DNA from: Biomaibacter acetigenes
Lineage (GTDB): Bacteria > Bacillota > Thermosediminibacteria > Thermosediminibacterales > Tepidanaerobacteraceae
Assembly (NCBI RefSeq): GCF_003691585.1
Contig: NZ_CP033169.1
Location: 124,001 to 188,000 of the forward strand
DNA length: 64,000 nt
Direction of reading: 5' to 3'
Positions 50,173 through 59,718 of this stretch are shown one piece after another. A program made the translations under genes and the position numbers. The stretch's first letter is position 1. The number at the start of each line of letters is the position of its first letter. A model generated the notes under the pieces. That model was not told the DNA's origin and made no database searches. It was given only the letters and a program-made list of their open reading frames with translations.

Positions 50173-50336
50173 TTAAAGCCGTTAAGGCGAAACCCTGGAA
50201 CCAATTCGGCATATCCGGCAGTGTCCAGCACCTGGCAGGCATACAGACATCCGAGCATATCATCGCCATAAACAAAGACCCCGATGCCAGTATATTCAAA
50301 GTGGCTGACCTGGGCATAGTTCCTCTAAATAGATGA
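50172..50336 (+). pseudogene. Electron transfer flavoprotein alpha subunit, C-terminal remnant
   Basis: A frame of about 54 codons after the saccharopine dehydrogenase stop reads [20 protein letters not shown], then [20 protein letters not shown]. This is the FAD-binding C-terminal signature of EtfA. It has no start, lacks the first 250 residues and ends early after IVPLNR. It is a remnant and cannot function. Confidence 0.8.
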
Positions 50337-50337
50337 A

Positions 50338-50535
50338 TATGATAATTTTGCAAATGACCTGATAGGAAGTGGTGACAGGGAGCTTTATTATAACGGATAT
50401 CTTTTCTCCGAAGATGCAAAACAGAGGCTCTATAACACCAATATGGTGCTATATTTTCTTGATTATCTCAGCCGATTTCAAAAGTACCCGAAAAATATCC
50501 TGGATTTGAATATAAGGACTGATTACAAACAATGA
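50338..50535 (+). pseudogene. AAA-ATPase/PD-(D/E)XK family remnant
   Basis: About 65 codons: YYNGYLFSEDAKQRLYNTNM, then VLYFLDYLSRFQKYPKNILD and LNIRTDYKQ. This matches the end of the AAA-ATPase-like domain of a large family of putative nuclease-linked proteins (W-NGY-F followed by LYN--MV-YFL). It begins where the etfA remnant ends and has no start codon. Confidence 0.65.
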
Positions 50536-50613
50536 CGTTGTCGGCATCCCTGGCGAAACATGCTGCGGCTACTACAGCATCGACACCGGAGAGCTTAAGG
50601 AGGTGGGGTAAAC
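50536..50613 (+). pseudogene. Short unidentified coding remnant
   Basis: Reads VGIPGETCCGYYSIDTGELK, then EVG and a stop, in frame after a base or two of the previous remnant. Cys-Cys and the closing GELKEVG look protein-like. I do not recognise it. Confidence 0.3.
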
Positions 50614-50710
50614 ACGCCCCTTAATATTTTATGCATTTGTGATGGACCAACAACACATTGCCTTCAAAGTTAAAGACGCAAAATGGCCCGAAAAGTATCA
50701 TATATTTTTC

Positions 50711-50743
50711 AACATACCCGTGATTTGGGTATGTTTTGTTTTA
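50711..50743 (+). terminator. Terminator upstream of the cas operon
   Basis: AACATACCC, loop GTGATTT, GGGTATGTT, then TTGTTTT. It insulates the cas operon from the debris region. Confidence 0.8.
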
Positions 50744-50831
50744 TAATTAAAATAGTATCATGGTTACCAGATTACAACAAAGAAAATATCTCTTAAGTTA
50801 TTATATAGAATAATTCTTTAATCAAAATATT

Positions 50832-50861
50832 TTGGTTTATGGCAGGATTTTCTAATATGAT
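50832..50861 (+). promoter_or_regulatory. Possible cas operon promoter
   Basis: TTGGTT, 18 bases, TATGAT, 70 bases before cas6. It is only a moderate match to the consensus and is offered because nothing better lies in the gap. Confidence 0.4.
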
Positions 50862-50934
50862 GTAGAATATTTCAACATTGGACAATTATCATCAAATAAT
50901 GATAAAAATATACATTTTATGGAAGGGGGATTTT

Positions 50935-51711
50935 ATGAGGATCAGGCTGACATTTAATACCGACGGTAATCTCATAATACCGGTGCAGTACAATTATTTG
51001 ATTCAAAGCATGATTTACCGCAATATTTCCCCTGGCCTTGCGGATTTTTTACACGACCATGGATACATCATCAATGGCAGGCAGTTCAAGCTATTTACTT
51101 TTTCACGCCTGGAAGGCCGTTTTATCATGAGAAAGGATAAAAAAATAGAATTTACTTCCCCTGTTCAGTTGACTGTAGCTTCAGCGGTGGAAAAGTTTTT
51201 GAGGGAACTGGCCGAAGGCATGCTCAGAAATGACAATTTGAATATCAATGGACAGAGGCTGATATTGGAAAGCGTAGGAGTATCCCAGCCGCTGGAAGAT
51301 GAAGATTTTGGAGAAGAAATCACCATAAAGATGCTTTCTCCCATGGTGGCATACAACACCGTAGAAAGAGATAACCGTTCCAGGACATATTATTTTTCTC
51401 CGTGGGACGAGTGGTTTTCAGAGCTCATCAGGTCAAATCTTGAGAAAAAATATAAACTGGTAACGGGGGGTACCACTGGCGGTGACATCCAGATCATCCC
51501 TATTGGCCCCAGGGACGAGAAATATTGCAAGGTGCTTGATTATAAGAAAACGGTGGTCAAGGGATGGCTAGGCATCTACAAAGTCAGGGGCGACAAAAGG
51601 CTTATGAAGATAGCTTATGACACAGGGCTTGGGAGCAAGAATCCCCAAGGGTTTGGATGCTTCGAGATCATCGGTGGCATTAAAAACTGGCCGGGAAGGA
51701 GGCCAGTTTAA
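50935..51711 (+). CDS. cas6: CRISPR RNA endoribonuclease Cas6
   Basis: 258 residues. It starts with a ferredoxin-like RAMP strand (RIRLTFNTDGNLIIPVQYNY) and ends with the Gly-rich loop GLGSKNPQGFGCFEI, the hallmark of Cas6. It cuts the repeat RNA to make crRNA guides with an eight-base 5' handle, here expected to be ATTGAAAC. H or K active-site residues cannot be set by eye; LADFLHDHGY holds candidate His near residue 40. The ATG at 50935 follows GAAGGGGGATTTT. It is first of the type I-B operon. Confidence 0.93.
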   Translation: MRIRLTFNTDGNLIIPVQYNYLIQSMIYRNISPGLADFLHDHGYIINGRQFKLFTFSRLEGRFIMRKDKKIEFTSPVQLTVASAVEKFLRELAEGMLRNDNLNINGQRLILESVGVSQPLEDEDFGEEITIKMLSPMVAYNTVERDNRSRTYYFSPWDEWFSELIRSNLEKKYKLVTGGTTGGDIQIIPIGPRDEKYCKVLDYKKTVVKGWLGIYKVRGDKRLMKIAYDTGLGSKNPQGFGCFEIIGGIKNWPGRRPV

Positions 51712-51761
51712 GAGGGTCGGGTTGCATATTATTTGCACTTATTGGTTAGGAGGGTAAGGAT

Positions 51762-53556
51762 ATGCTTTCTGCAGTAAAGGACATCGGGAAATTGATTATA
51801 GAAAGGGAAGGGAGGGATTTGCTGAGTATCCTGGTGGAAGACCCGGATTCCAACGGCAGTTACAAAAAGGTCATCACTATCGTATTAGAACAAAAGGATA
51901 ACGGCTTTAAGTTTGCCGGCGTAGAGACAGAGGAATATGACAGCGGCAAAAAAAATGAAGTATTTATACAGAAGCGGGGCTGCCAACGGTGCAGACCTTT
52001 CACCTACCGCAAAACTCAGCGGTAAACCAGAAGGTACCTTTGACAGAAAGATCCTGGGCTGGTTCAACATCCTGGACGATAAGAAAACAAAGTTGACGGA
52101 TGCGGAAAAGATTTTTTTGAACGGTATCCGTGATGTCCTCAAAGAAAATGCCGGTTTTATAAAAAGAGAAATCCTGACCATTCGGGAAAAAACGCCCAAA
52201 AAAGAAGGAATTGTAGTAACTTTAAAAATTAAAAATCAGGATTTAACGAAATATGTGGGAGACTTTCCGGTATTCAGAGAATTTTTAAAAAAACAGGTAA
52301 ACGATAAGGCTTTTAGTATTTCCGCTGCCAATAAGATGTGTTCCATATGCGGTGAGAAAAAGGCTACAGTTTTCGGAAATCTTGATACTTACGCTTTTTA
52401 TACCCTCGACAAACCCGGGTACATAACTGGGGGCTTTGATGAAGCAAAAGCCTGGCGGAACTTTCCTGTCTGCCCCGAATGCAAACTGGCGCTGGAAGAG
52501 GGTAAAAAGTTTGTAGAATCAAACCTGACCTTCAAGTTCTGCGGCATCAGATACAACCTCATCCCAAAATTTATTCTCGGGGAATATGGAATATCGGACG
52601 AGATAATAGATATTTTTACAAATACTTCCCGCATTGTTTCCCTGAAGCAAAAAGTCATGGAAAGGATAGCAAACGACGATGAAGAAATCCTTGATGTTTT
52701 AAAGGACCTGAATGATGTAATAACTTTGAACTTCCTTTTCATACAAAAATCGAATGCGGCGGAAAGGATCCTCCTCAATATAGAAGATGTTTTTCCCTCC
52801 CGGATAAGGAAAATTTTCGACATAAAGCACGAAGTCGATTATGTTTACAACAGCAACTTTACTTTCGGCACCATCAGGAATTTCTTCTCCAAATCAGACC
52901 CCAACAAGAGGGATTATGATCTGGATGGATATTTCCTGGACATTGTCGACAGGATCTTTAAAGACCGCCCGGTAAGTTTCTATTTTGTCCTGCAATTTAT
53001 CATGAAAAAAATAAGGGATGAATTTATCAATGATCGCTATTTTTATCTATCAGTCAGAAATGGTATGATGTCGGTAAGCTTCTTAGAAAAGCTTGAACTT
53101 ATAAAAATGGAGGAAGATATCATGGAAGAAAGTATTTTTGACGGGATGTTCAAAAAATACGGCCCTGCCTTTGAAACACCTTTAAAACGGGGATTGTTTC
53201 TCTTGGGGTCTTTAACGGAGCTGCTGTTAAGAAAACAGTATAAAGAACGAAGCTCCAAGCCATTTATGAAAAACTTAAAGAGCCTGAAAATGTCAGAAAG
53301 AGATTTCAAAAGCCTTTTGCCGGAAGTTCAGAACAAATTGGAAGAATATGATTCCTTCGATAAAGGCAAAAGGATGCTGGCTGCAGAGGCGTCCAACTAT
53401 CTCCTACAGGCAGGGGATAACTGGAAGATGCCTGTGGATGAGATGAATTTTTATTTTGCCTGCGGAATGAATCTGGTAAATGATGTGGCCGATATCATTT
53501 ACCCTGATAAAAAAGTGGCAGAGCAGGAATTGGGGCAGGAAGAGGCAAACCAGTAG
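51762..53556 (+). CDS. cas8b: Type I-B large subunit Cas8b (Csh1/TM1802), frameshifted
   Basis: The frame from the ATG at 51762 (LSAVKDIGKLIIEREGRDLL) runs into eight A at 51948-51955. The Cas8b sequence then moves to the +1 frame (MKYLYRSGAANGADLSPTAK) and continues to 53556. Dropping one A gives a protein of about 597 residues. A zinc-ribbon pair is visible (KMCSICGEKKATVFGN and VCPECKLALEEGKK), typical of the TM1802 family. Cas8b recognises the PAM and recruits Cas3 in the Cascade complex. If the shift is real, interference is lost unless slippage at A8 repairs it. The rest of the operon is intact, so a homopolymer error is as likely. Confidence 0.88.
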
Positions 53557-53670
53557 CCGTAAAATGAGATGTTTGCTTAAAATATGCTTGAAATTGCATA
53601 TGGTTTTTGTAGATATGAATTATTAACAAAAATTGAATATTTTAAAGATAAAAATGGGAGGAGATAGAAA

Positions 53671-54579
53671 ATGGCCAATATTAAAAACCGTTCCGAGATT
53701 TTATTCGTGTATGATATCACTGATGCAAATCCCAATGGGGATCCTGTAGATGAGAACAAGCCCAGGGTGGATGAAGAGACTGGAGTAAATATCGTCACCG
53801 ATGTGAGGTTAAAAAGGACCGTGAGAGATTATTTGCACGATTATAAAAATCAGGATATTTTTATACTGGAATTAAGAGACGACAAAGGAAATTTGAAGAC
53901 GAAGGAAGATAGGCTGGCGGAATTCAAAGATAACACTGATTTGATTAAAAAATGCATAGATGTGAGATTATTTGGAGCTACAACAGCAGTAAAAGATAAA
54001 ACCATGACATTGACCGGCCCGGTGCAATTTAAATACGGGAGGTCTTTGCACAGGGTAGATATGACTTATGTCAAGGGCACTACTGTTATGCCTTCAAAAG
54101 AAGGCAATAAGCAGGGCACCTTCACCGAAAGGTACATACTCCCCTATTCCCTTATAGCCTTTTACGGTATAGTAAATGAAAATGCCGCCGCAGCACAAGG
54201 CATAGACCTTTCCGAAGAAGACGTATCCCTTCTTCTTGAAGGCATATGGAACGGCACAAAAAACCTCATGTCAAATTCCAAAACGGGACAAATGCCCCGG
54301 CTCCTGCTGCAGGTGGTTTACAAAGAAAAGAATTTCCACATGGGGGAACTGGACAAAAGAATAAGATTTGTAAGTGACAAAAACGACGAGGAAATTAGGG
54401 ATATAAAAGACGGAAGGCTGGATATCACGGAACTTATAAAAGCCCTGAAACTCCATAAAGACGCCATCGAGCGGATAAACTATAAAGCGGATGAAAGACT
54501 TACTCTGATTCTGGAGGGAAAGGAAATCTGCCTGAAAGAGGCACTATCCGGTTTTATTGCTAATGAACTTTCATTTTAG
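53671..54579 (+). CDS. cas7: Cascade backbone protein Cas7 (Csh2, type I-B)
   Basis: 302 residues. The start SEILFVYDITDANPNGDPVD is the Cas7/DevR signature; FGATTAVKDKTMTLTGPVQF and SLIAFYGIVNENAAAAQGID lie in the middle. Several copies line the crRNA in Cascade. The ATG has GGGAGGAGATAG upstream. It lies 114 bases after cas8b on the same strand. Confidence 0.95.
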   Translation: MANIKNRSEILFVYDITDANPNGDPVDENKPRVDEETGVNIVTDVRLKRTVRDYLHDYKNQDIFILELRDDKGNLKTKEDRLAEFKDNTDLIKKCIDVRLFGATTAVKDKTMTLTGPVQFKYGRSLHRVDMTYVKGTTVMPSKEGNKQGTFTERYILPYSLIAFYGIVNENAAAAQGIDLSEEDVSLLLEGIWNGTKNLMSNSKTGQMPRLLLQVVYKEKNFHMGELDKRIRFVSDKNDEEIRDIKDGRLDITELIKALKLHKDAIERINYKADERLTLILEGKEICLKEALSGFIANELSF

Positions 54580-54589
54580 AGGGGAATGA

Positions 54590-55309
54590 ATGATGAAGAC
54601 ACTGGTATTTGACGTATATGGGGATTTTGGCCATTTCAAAAAATTTTATACGACATCATCCCCTCTCACCTTTGCTTTTCCCCCGCCTCCTACAGTGAGG
54701 GGGATGTTGGGTGCTATAATAGGGGTAGACAAAAACGACTATCTCGATGTACTGTCGCATGATAAGTGCAAAATTGCCGTCAGAATTCTTTCGCCGGTGA
54801 AAAAAATCCGCATGGGGCTAAATCACATAAATACGAAAGGGAATTACTGGATTCCGGCAAAAAAAGGGTCTCATGAGGCCAGAACCCAGATACGCACCGA
54901 GTTCTTGAAAAATCCTGCCTACAGGCTTTACGTCTGCCACGAAGATGACCAGATTCAAAACCGCTTTGTGGAAAATATTCGATCCCACAAAACAGTATAT
55001 ACGCTGTCCCTTGGGCTCAGCGAACTTTTAGCGGATTTTAAGTTCGTGGGGCTTAGTGAGTTTACCGAAAGAAAAAACGGGGAAGGCCATATAACCACCG
55101 TAATTCCAATGAGTGTTATAGATGAATACGGTATAACCTTTGAGAAAGACAAAAAGTACTTCAAAGAAAAAATAGCGATGGAAATGACCCGGGACCGCGT
55201 TGTGGAAAGATATGAGGACGTGATCTTCGAAGTCCAGGGTAAAACAATTTATGCCCGCACTAACATTTACTGGGAGGACGAAAAAGGTGAACGCATCATC
55301 TTCTTCTAA
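54590..55309 (+). CDS. cas5: Cascade subunit Cas5 (type I-B)
   Basis: 239 residues. The start LVFDVYGDFGHFKKFYTTSS and the Pro-rich segment TFAFPPPPTVRGMLGAIIGV are diagnostic of Cas5h/Cas5b. It binds the 5' handle of the crRNA in Cascade. Two ATG codons in a row follow AGGGGAATG. Its end overlaps the start of cas3. Confidence 0.94.
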   Translation: MMKTLVFDVYGDFGHFKKFYTTSSPLTFAFPPPPTVRGMLGAIIGVDKNDYLDVLSHDKCKIAVRILSPVKKIRMGLNHINTKGNYWIPAKKGSHEARTQIRTEFLKNPAYRLYVCHEDDQIQNRFVENIRSHKTVYTLSLGLSELLADFKFVGLSEFTERKNGEGHITTVIPMSVIDEYGITFEKDKKYFKEKIAMEMTRDRVVERYEDVIFEVQGKTIYARTNIYWEDEKGERIIFF

Positions 55310-57656
55310 CCTTTATTCCCACCCGGAAAAAGCCTTGGAAGAACATATGATAAATGTGGCAGATATAGCACAGCAAAACCTGAGGCAAAGTCCAGCCAAT
55401 TTTCCCGGCCAAATAACCAGGGACAGGTTGTTTAGGTTGATAAAGACATGCGGCCTGCTCCATGACCTGGGGAAAGCCACCGGCTTTTTCCAGAGGTACC
55501 TTTTTGCCTCTGAAGAAGAAAAGAAAAATCTCAAGTCTATGGAAGAAACCCATCATGGGCTTCTCTCGGCAGTAGCATGTTTTTTTGCGGCCAATGCCGA
55601 ATTCGAGCAGGATGAAGATTTAAAAGGCGATGACAGGAGTTTTTTGTCCTTCATCGCCTTTTTGACCGTTAAAAGGCATCACGGCAATCTGGAAGATATA
55701 GTGGATGAGGCCGTGTTAAATGATAAAGAACAGGTGCTCATGGCACAGATAGAAAGTATCGATGAGAAAAAGCTTACTATCTTAAATACGGCTCTTAAAC
55801 AAAACGGTTTAAAGCAGGATATAACTGTAGAAAATTTGAAAAAATGGGTAATGAATCTTTCAGGAGAATTGAGGTCTATACGGAGAAAACTCAGAGGTCT
55901 TGGGCGCAGTAGAAGATTAGACCCTTACCTTATCACCAACTATCTTTTTTCCCTTCTAATAGATGCCGATAAGAGTGAAGTATCCACAGGTAAAGTGCTG
56001 GAAAGAAATGATGCGAACCTTGACTCGTCTATTGTAGATAAATATAAGGAGTCGATGAACTTCAAAGATACATTTTTAAATAAACTGAGGCAGAAAGCCT
56101 ATAATGAGGTAGTTTACAGTCCTCTGGACCTTGAAAAAAGAGTGTATTCCATAAACCTTCCGACCGGCCTGGGCAAGACTCTGACATCTCTTGCTTTTGC
56201 CCTGAAACTCAGAAAGGAGGTCCATGCAAAAAAAGGCTTTTTCCCCCGCATCATTTATTCGCTGCCTTTTCTCAGCATTATTGAGCAAAATGCCGGCGAA
56301 TTTGAAAAGGTGCTTAAAGCCGGCGGCTTGGATGTGGACACCAGCCTGCTCTTAAAACACCATCACCTGTCTGAATACACCTATAAAAAAGATGATGAAG
56401 TGTATGAGCCGGACGATGCCAAGATTCTCATAGAAGGCTGGAATTCGGAAATCATAGTTACCACATTTGTCCAGCTGTTTCATGCACTATTATCCAACAA
56501 AAACAAAAACCTTCGAAAATTTCACCGGCTCTCGGGCAGCATCATCATACTGGATGAAGTTCAGTCCATACCATTTAAATACTGGCTGCTGGTGAGGGAA
56601 ATTCTGAAAACATTGATTGAACAGATGGATTCCTATGTGGTTTTTGTGACTGCTACAGAACCCATGATTTTTTCGAGAGAAGAAGTTTTTCCACTGACAG
56701 ACAGAAAGAAATACTTTAATGTTATGGACAGAGTGGTAATAAAACCAGAGATAACACGCGATATAAGTGTAGAAGAATTTGCCGAAAGCATTGAAATAAA
56801 TGACGGTAGAAGTTATCTGTTTATTTTGAATACCATCAGGTCTGCGAAAACTTTTTATAATTTGCTGAAGCAAAAGGCAGGAGAAAAAGAAGTGGCGTTT
56901 CTCTCCACCCATGTGGTCCCCTTTGAGCGGCTCAGGCGTATAGAAAAGATGCGCGACGGCAGAGTCAGCATTGCTGTTACGACCCAGCTGGTGGAGGCGG
57001 GAGTCGACATAGACTTTAATGTGGTATACAGAGACCTGGCGCCCCTTGACTCCATAAACCAGTCTGCCGGGCGCTGCAACCGCAACTGGGGGAAAAAGGG
57101 TGAAGTAATCGTGGTATCCCTGAAAGATGAAAAAAGATTGTACTCATCTTACATATACGACGATGTACTGCTGGACATGACCCGACGCATATTGCAGAAA
57201 AAAGAGATCATAGAGGAAAAAGATTTTCTTGAATTAATCGAATCGTATTACAGAGAAATGCAGGATAAAAAATCCAGTGACAGGTCCCGTGAACTTCTTT
57301 CGGCAGTTTACAGCATGAAATATACCAGCGTAGATGAAACTCCATGCATTTCGGATTTTAAATTGATTGATGAGGATTATCCCAAACTGGATGTCTTTAT
57401 AGAACTGAACGATGAAGCGGAGGAAATATGGCAGGATTATATCAGGATAAAGGAAATAAAAAACATCATCAAGAGAAGGCTGGCTTTCAGCCAAATAAAA
57501 GCCGATTTTTATAAATACACCGTATCAATTCCTATGAATGTGGCAAACTTACCTCCGGAAGTGGCGAATTTTCGTTATGTCAATAGGAATTCTCTGAAAG
57601 ATTATTATGATGAAGATACAGGTTTTAGATGTGAAGGGGTGACGGCCCTGTGGTAA
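55287..57656 (+). CDS. cas3: CRISPR nuclease-helicase Cas3
   Basis: About 789 residues. The HD nuclease domain comes first: H in the EEHM helix, LLHDLGKATGFFQRYL near 60, HHGLLSA, and KRHHGNL. The helicase domain has Walker A NLPTGLGKT near 300, IILDEVQSIP (DEVQ box), and the C-terminal SAGRCNRNWGKKG. It degrades foreign DNA bound by Cascade. The GTG at 55287 lies inside cas5 with GGGAGG nine bases upstream; an ATG at 55251 in frame lacks a site. No insertion or break is seen. Confidence 0.95.
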   Translation: MNASSSSNLYSHPEKALEEHMINVADIAQQNLRQSPANFPGQITRDRLFRLIKTCGLLHDLGKATGFFQRYLFASEEEKKNLKSMEETHHGLLSAVACFFAANAEFEQDEDLKGDDRSFLSFIAFLTVKRHHGNLEDIVDEAVLNDKEQVLMAQIESIDEKKLTILNTALKQNGLKQDITVENLKKWVMNLSGELRSIRRKLRGLGRSRRLDPYLITNYLFSLLIDADKSEVSTGKVLERNDANLDSSIVDKYKESMNFKDTFLNKLRQKAYNEVVYSPLDLEKRVYSINLPTGLGKTLTSLAFALKLRKEVHAKKGFFPRIIYSLPFLSIIEQNAGEFEKVLKAGGLDVDTSLLLKHHHLSEYTYKKDDEVYEPDDAKILIEGWNSEIIVTTFVQLFHALLSNKNKNLRKFHRLSGSIIILDEVQSIPFKYWLLVREILKTLIEQMDSYVVFVTATEPMIFSREEVFPLTDRKKYFNVMDRVVIKPEITRDISVEEFAESIEINDGRSYLFILNTIRSAKTFYNLLKQKAGEKEVAFLSTHVVPFERLRRIEKMRDGRVSIAVTTQLVEAGVDIDFNVVYRDLAPLDSINQSAGRCNRNWGKKGEVIVVSLKDEKRLYSSYIYDDVLLDMTRRILQKKEIIEEKDFLELIESYYREMQDKKSSDRSRELLSAVYSMKYTSVDETPCISDFKLIDEDYPKLDVFIELNDEAEEIWQDYIRIKEIKNIIKRRLAFSQIKADFYKYTVSIPMNVANLPPEVANFRYVNRNSLKDYYDEDTGFRCEGVTALW

Positions 57657-58147
57657 AACTCATAACAGGGACCCTCATACAGAGCTATAATATTTGCAAA
57701 AGGCAGACATGGCTTATGGCCCACCAGATCATACCCGATCAAGATCACCCGTATATAGAAATGGGCCGGCTCATAGATGAGGAAAGCTATGACAGAGATA
57801 AGAAAAAAATAAACTTTGAAAATGTGGTCCTCGATCTAGTGAGATCCGATGAAGGAGATATAATAGTGGGCGAAGTCAAAAAAAGCTCCAGAGCAGAGGA
57901 AAGTGCCAGGATGCAGCTTGCATTTTATTTATACAAGCTCAAGGAAAGCGGGGTTAATGCCCGGGGTGTTCTGCTTTTTCCCGAAGAGCGAAAGAGAATA
58001 ATGGTGGAACTTACGCCAGAGCTTGAAAATGAGCTGGAGCAAATCTTTAAAGATATCGAAAGGGTCATATTTCAGGCAACACCGCCTCCTTTTAAGAAGA
58101 TAGGTTACTGTAAAAATTGTGGATACAAGGAGTTTTGCTGGTCATGA
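57650..58147 (+). CDS. cas4: CRISPR adaptation nuclease Cas4
   Basis: 165 residues. A RecB-like nuclease core contains GEVKKSSRAEESARMQLAFY. One Cys lies near residue 16 (YNICKRQTW) and three at the end (YCKNCGYKEFC), together the usual 4Fe-4S site. It trims prespacers and helps select the PAM with Cas1-Cas2. The GTG at 57650 overlaps the cas3 stop and its own stop overlaps the cas1 ATG. Confidence 0.93.
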   Translation: MVKLITGTLIQSYNICKRQTWLMAHQIIPDQDHPYIEMGRLIDEESYDRDKKKINFENVVLDLVRSDEGDIIVGEVKKSSRAEESARMQLAFYLYKLKESGVNARGVLLFPEERKRIMVELTPELENELEQIFKDIERVIFQATPPPFKKIGYCKNCGYKEFCWS

Positions 58148-59136
58148 AAAAGCCGATTTACATATTTTCCAGCGGAGAACTTAAAAGAAAGGACAATACC
58201 ATATATTTTGAAAACGAAGAAGGCCAGAAATTCATTCCGGTGGAAAACACCAGTGAAATATTTGTCTTTGGCGAAGTGAATGTCAATAAAAGATTTCTGG
58301 AATTCATAACCCAGGCCGAGATAATTCTCCACTTTTTCAATCATCATGACTATTATGTCGGGTCTTACTACCCCAGAGAACATCTCAACTCTGGCTTTAT
58401 GATATTAAAGCAGGCTGAACATTACCTGGATGCCGGCAAAAGGCAAAAATTAGCATCCGAGTTTGTTATGGGGGCATCCAAAAACATACAACATGTACTC
58501 AGATATTATTCCAACAGGGGCAAGAATTTAGCTGAAGTTGAAAATGGAATAAAAAATCTGGAACAAAAAATCTATGCCTGCTCAGATGTGGAAGAATTGA
58601 TGGCTATAGAAGGCAACACCCGGGATTACTATTACAAGGCCTTTGACTATATCCTGGAAAAACCTGAGTTCACTTTCGGGCAAAGGACCAGGCGGCCACC
58701 TCAGAACAATCTCAATACACTCATAAGCTTTGGCAATTCAATGATATATACCATAGTATTGAGTGAAATTTATAAAACCCACCTGGATCCCAGGATAGGT
58801 TATCTCCATGCAACCAACTTCCGCCGATTCACCCTCAACCTTGACATAGCGGAAATATTTAAACCCATTATAATTGACAGAGTAATTTTCACCTTGATTG
58901 GTAGAAATATGATAACAAAAGATGATTTTGAAAAAAGCACAGCAGGTATAGTTCTCAAAGAAAATGCAAGAAAAACCTTTGTGGAAGAACTGGAAAATAA
59001 ATTGAAAACCACCTTCAACCACAGGACTCTCGGTAAAAACGTTTCCTACCGCCGCCTGATAAGGCTAGAGCTTTACAAACTGGAAAAGCACCTGATGGGT
59101 GAAGAAGAGTATAAACCGTACGTTGCCAGCTGGTGA
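58144..59136 (+). CDS. cas1: CRISPR integrase Cas1
   Basis: 330 residues. It starts PIYIFSSGELKRKDNTIYFE, has EGNTRDYYYKAFDYI near 165 (metal Glu), HATNFRRFTLNLDIAEIFKP near 225 (metal His and Glu/Asp), and SYRRLIRLELYKLEKHL near the end. It joins new spacers to the leader end of the array. The ATG overlaps the cas4 stop as ATGA. It looks intact. Confidence 0.95.
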   Translation: MKKPIYIFSSGELKRKDNTIYFENEEGQKFIPVENTSEIFVFGEVNVNKRFLEFITQAEIILHFFNHHDYYVGSYYPREHLNSGFMILKQAEHYLDAGKRQKLASEFVMGASKNIQHVLRYYSNRGKNLAEVENGIKNLEQKIYACSDVEELMAIEGNTRDYYYKAFDYILEKPEFTFGQRTRRPPQNNLNTLISFGNSMIYTIVLSEIYKTHLDPRIGYLHATNFRRFTLNLDIAEIFKPIIIDRVIFTLIGRNMITKDDFEKSTAGIVLKENARKTFVEELENKLKTTFNHRTLGKNVSYRRLIRLELYKLEKHLMGEEEYKPYVASW

Positions 59137-59255
59137 AATAAAAATATCTTTGACAAAGAAGCGAGCACGGATAACCATTGCGCAATGCCTTTTATATGTC
59201 ATCGTTCGCGAAGCGGGCAAGGCCGAAAAACAATGGATTTCGTGGAGCCAAAATA

Positions 59256-59519
59256 ATGTTTATAATTTTAGTATACGATGTAGGAGAAAAAAGAGTTGGG
59301 AAAGTTCTTAAAATATGTAGAAAATATTTGAACTGGGTTCAGAATTCCGTTCTTGAAGGCGAAATATCTGATGCAGGATTTAAAAAGTTGAAACTTGAAC
59401 TCAAACGAGCTATCAACGATCAAGAGGATTCGGTTATTTTCTACATACTTCGGACCACAAAATACTCATCAAGAGAGACAATGGGTATCAAAAAAGGCGG
59501 AGATGAAATGATTATTTAA
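59256..59519 (+). CDS. cas2: CRISPR integrase subunit Cas2
   Basis: 87 residues. The start FIILVYDVGEKRVGKVLKIC is the Cas2 first strand with catalytic-type Asp, followed by the helix KYLNWVQNSVLEGEI and DSVIFYILRTTKYSSRETMG. It bridges Cas1 dimers. The ATG at 59256 is chosen because the VYDVGEKR strand must lie at the N-terminus. The 119-base gap after cas1 is larger than the other gaps in this operon and has no gene. Confidence 0.93.
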   Translation: MFIILVYDVGEKRVGKVLKICRKYLNWVQNSVLEGEISDAGFKKLKLELKRAINDQEDSVIFYILRTTKYSSRETMGIKKGGDEMII

Positions 59520-59526
59520 AAAAATT

Positions 59527-59577
59527 AATGTCGTCGACCTCCGGTAATGTAAAAACATCCGGACTTCGACGACATTA
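59527..59577 (+). terminator. Large hairpin between cas2 and the CRISPR leader
   Basis: AATGTCGTCGACCTCCGG pairs with CCGGACTTCGACGACATT (two mismatches in 18) around a 14-base loop. It may terminate the cas transcript or belong to the leader. Confidence 0.6.
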
Positions 59578-59718
59578 CATTATTATATACATTAAGCCTT
59601 CCAAGCCTTTATTTTTATGGAAAGAGATGATATAATTTAATTAATAGTTGACCTTCCATATATTGATTCGACATGTATAATACTATAGATATCCCACAAT
59701 TTTCGCCTATTTGGATTG
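59578..59718 (+). promoter_or_regulatory. CRISPR leader
   Basis: An AT-rich stretch directly before the first repeat, with TATAAT at 59676-59681 in the orientation of the array. It lies beside cas1-cas2, which fits the integration end. The exact promoter -35 is not clear. Confidence 0.65.

Noticed and set aside
59137-59255. Coding signal between cas1 and cas2
   Set aside because: Frames here have no own start or ribosome site, and the Cas2 fold must begin at 59256. I treat it as a spacer region.
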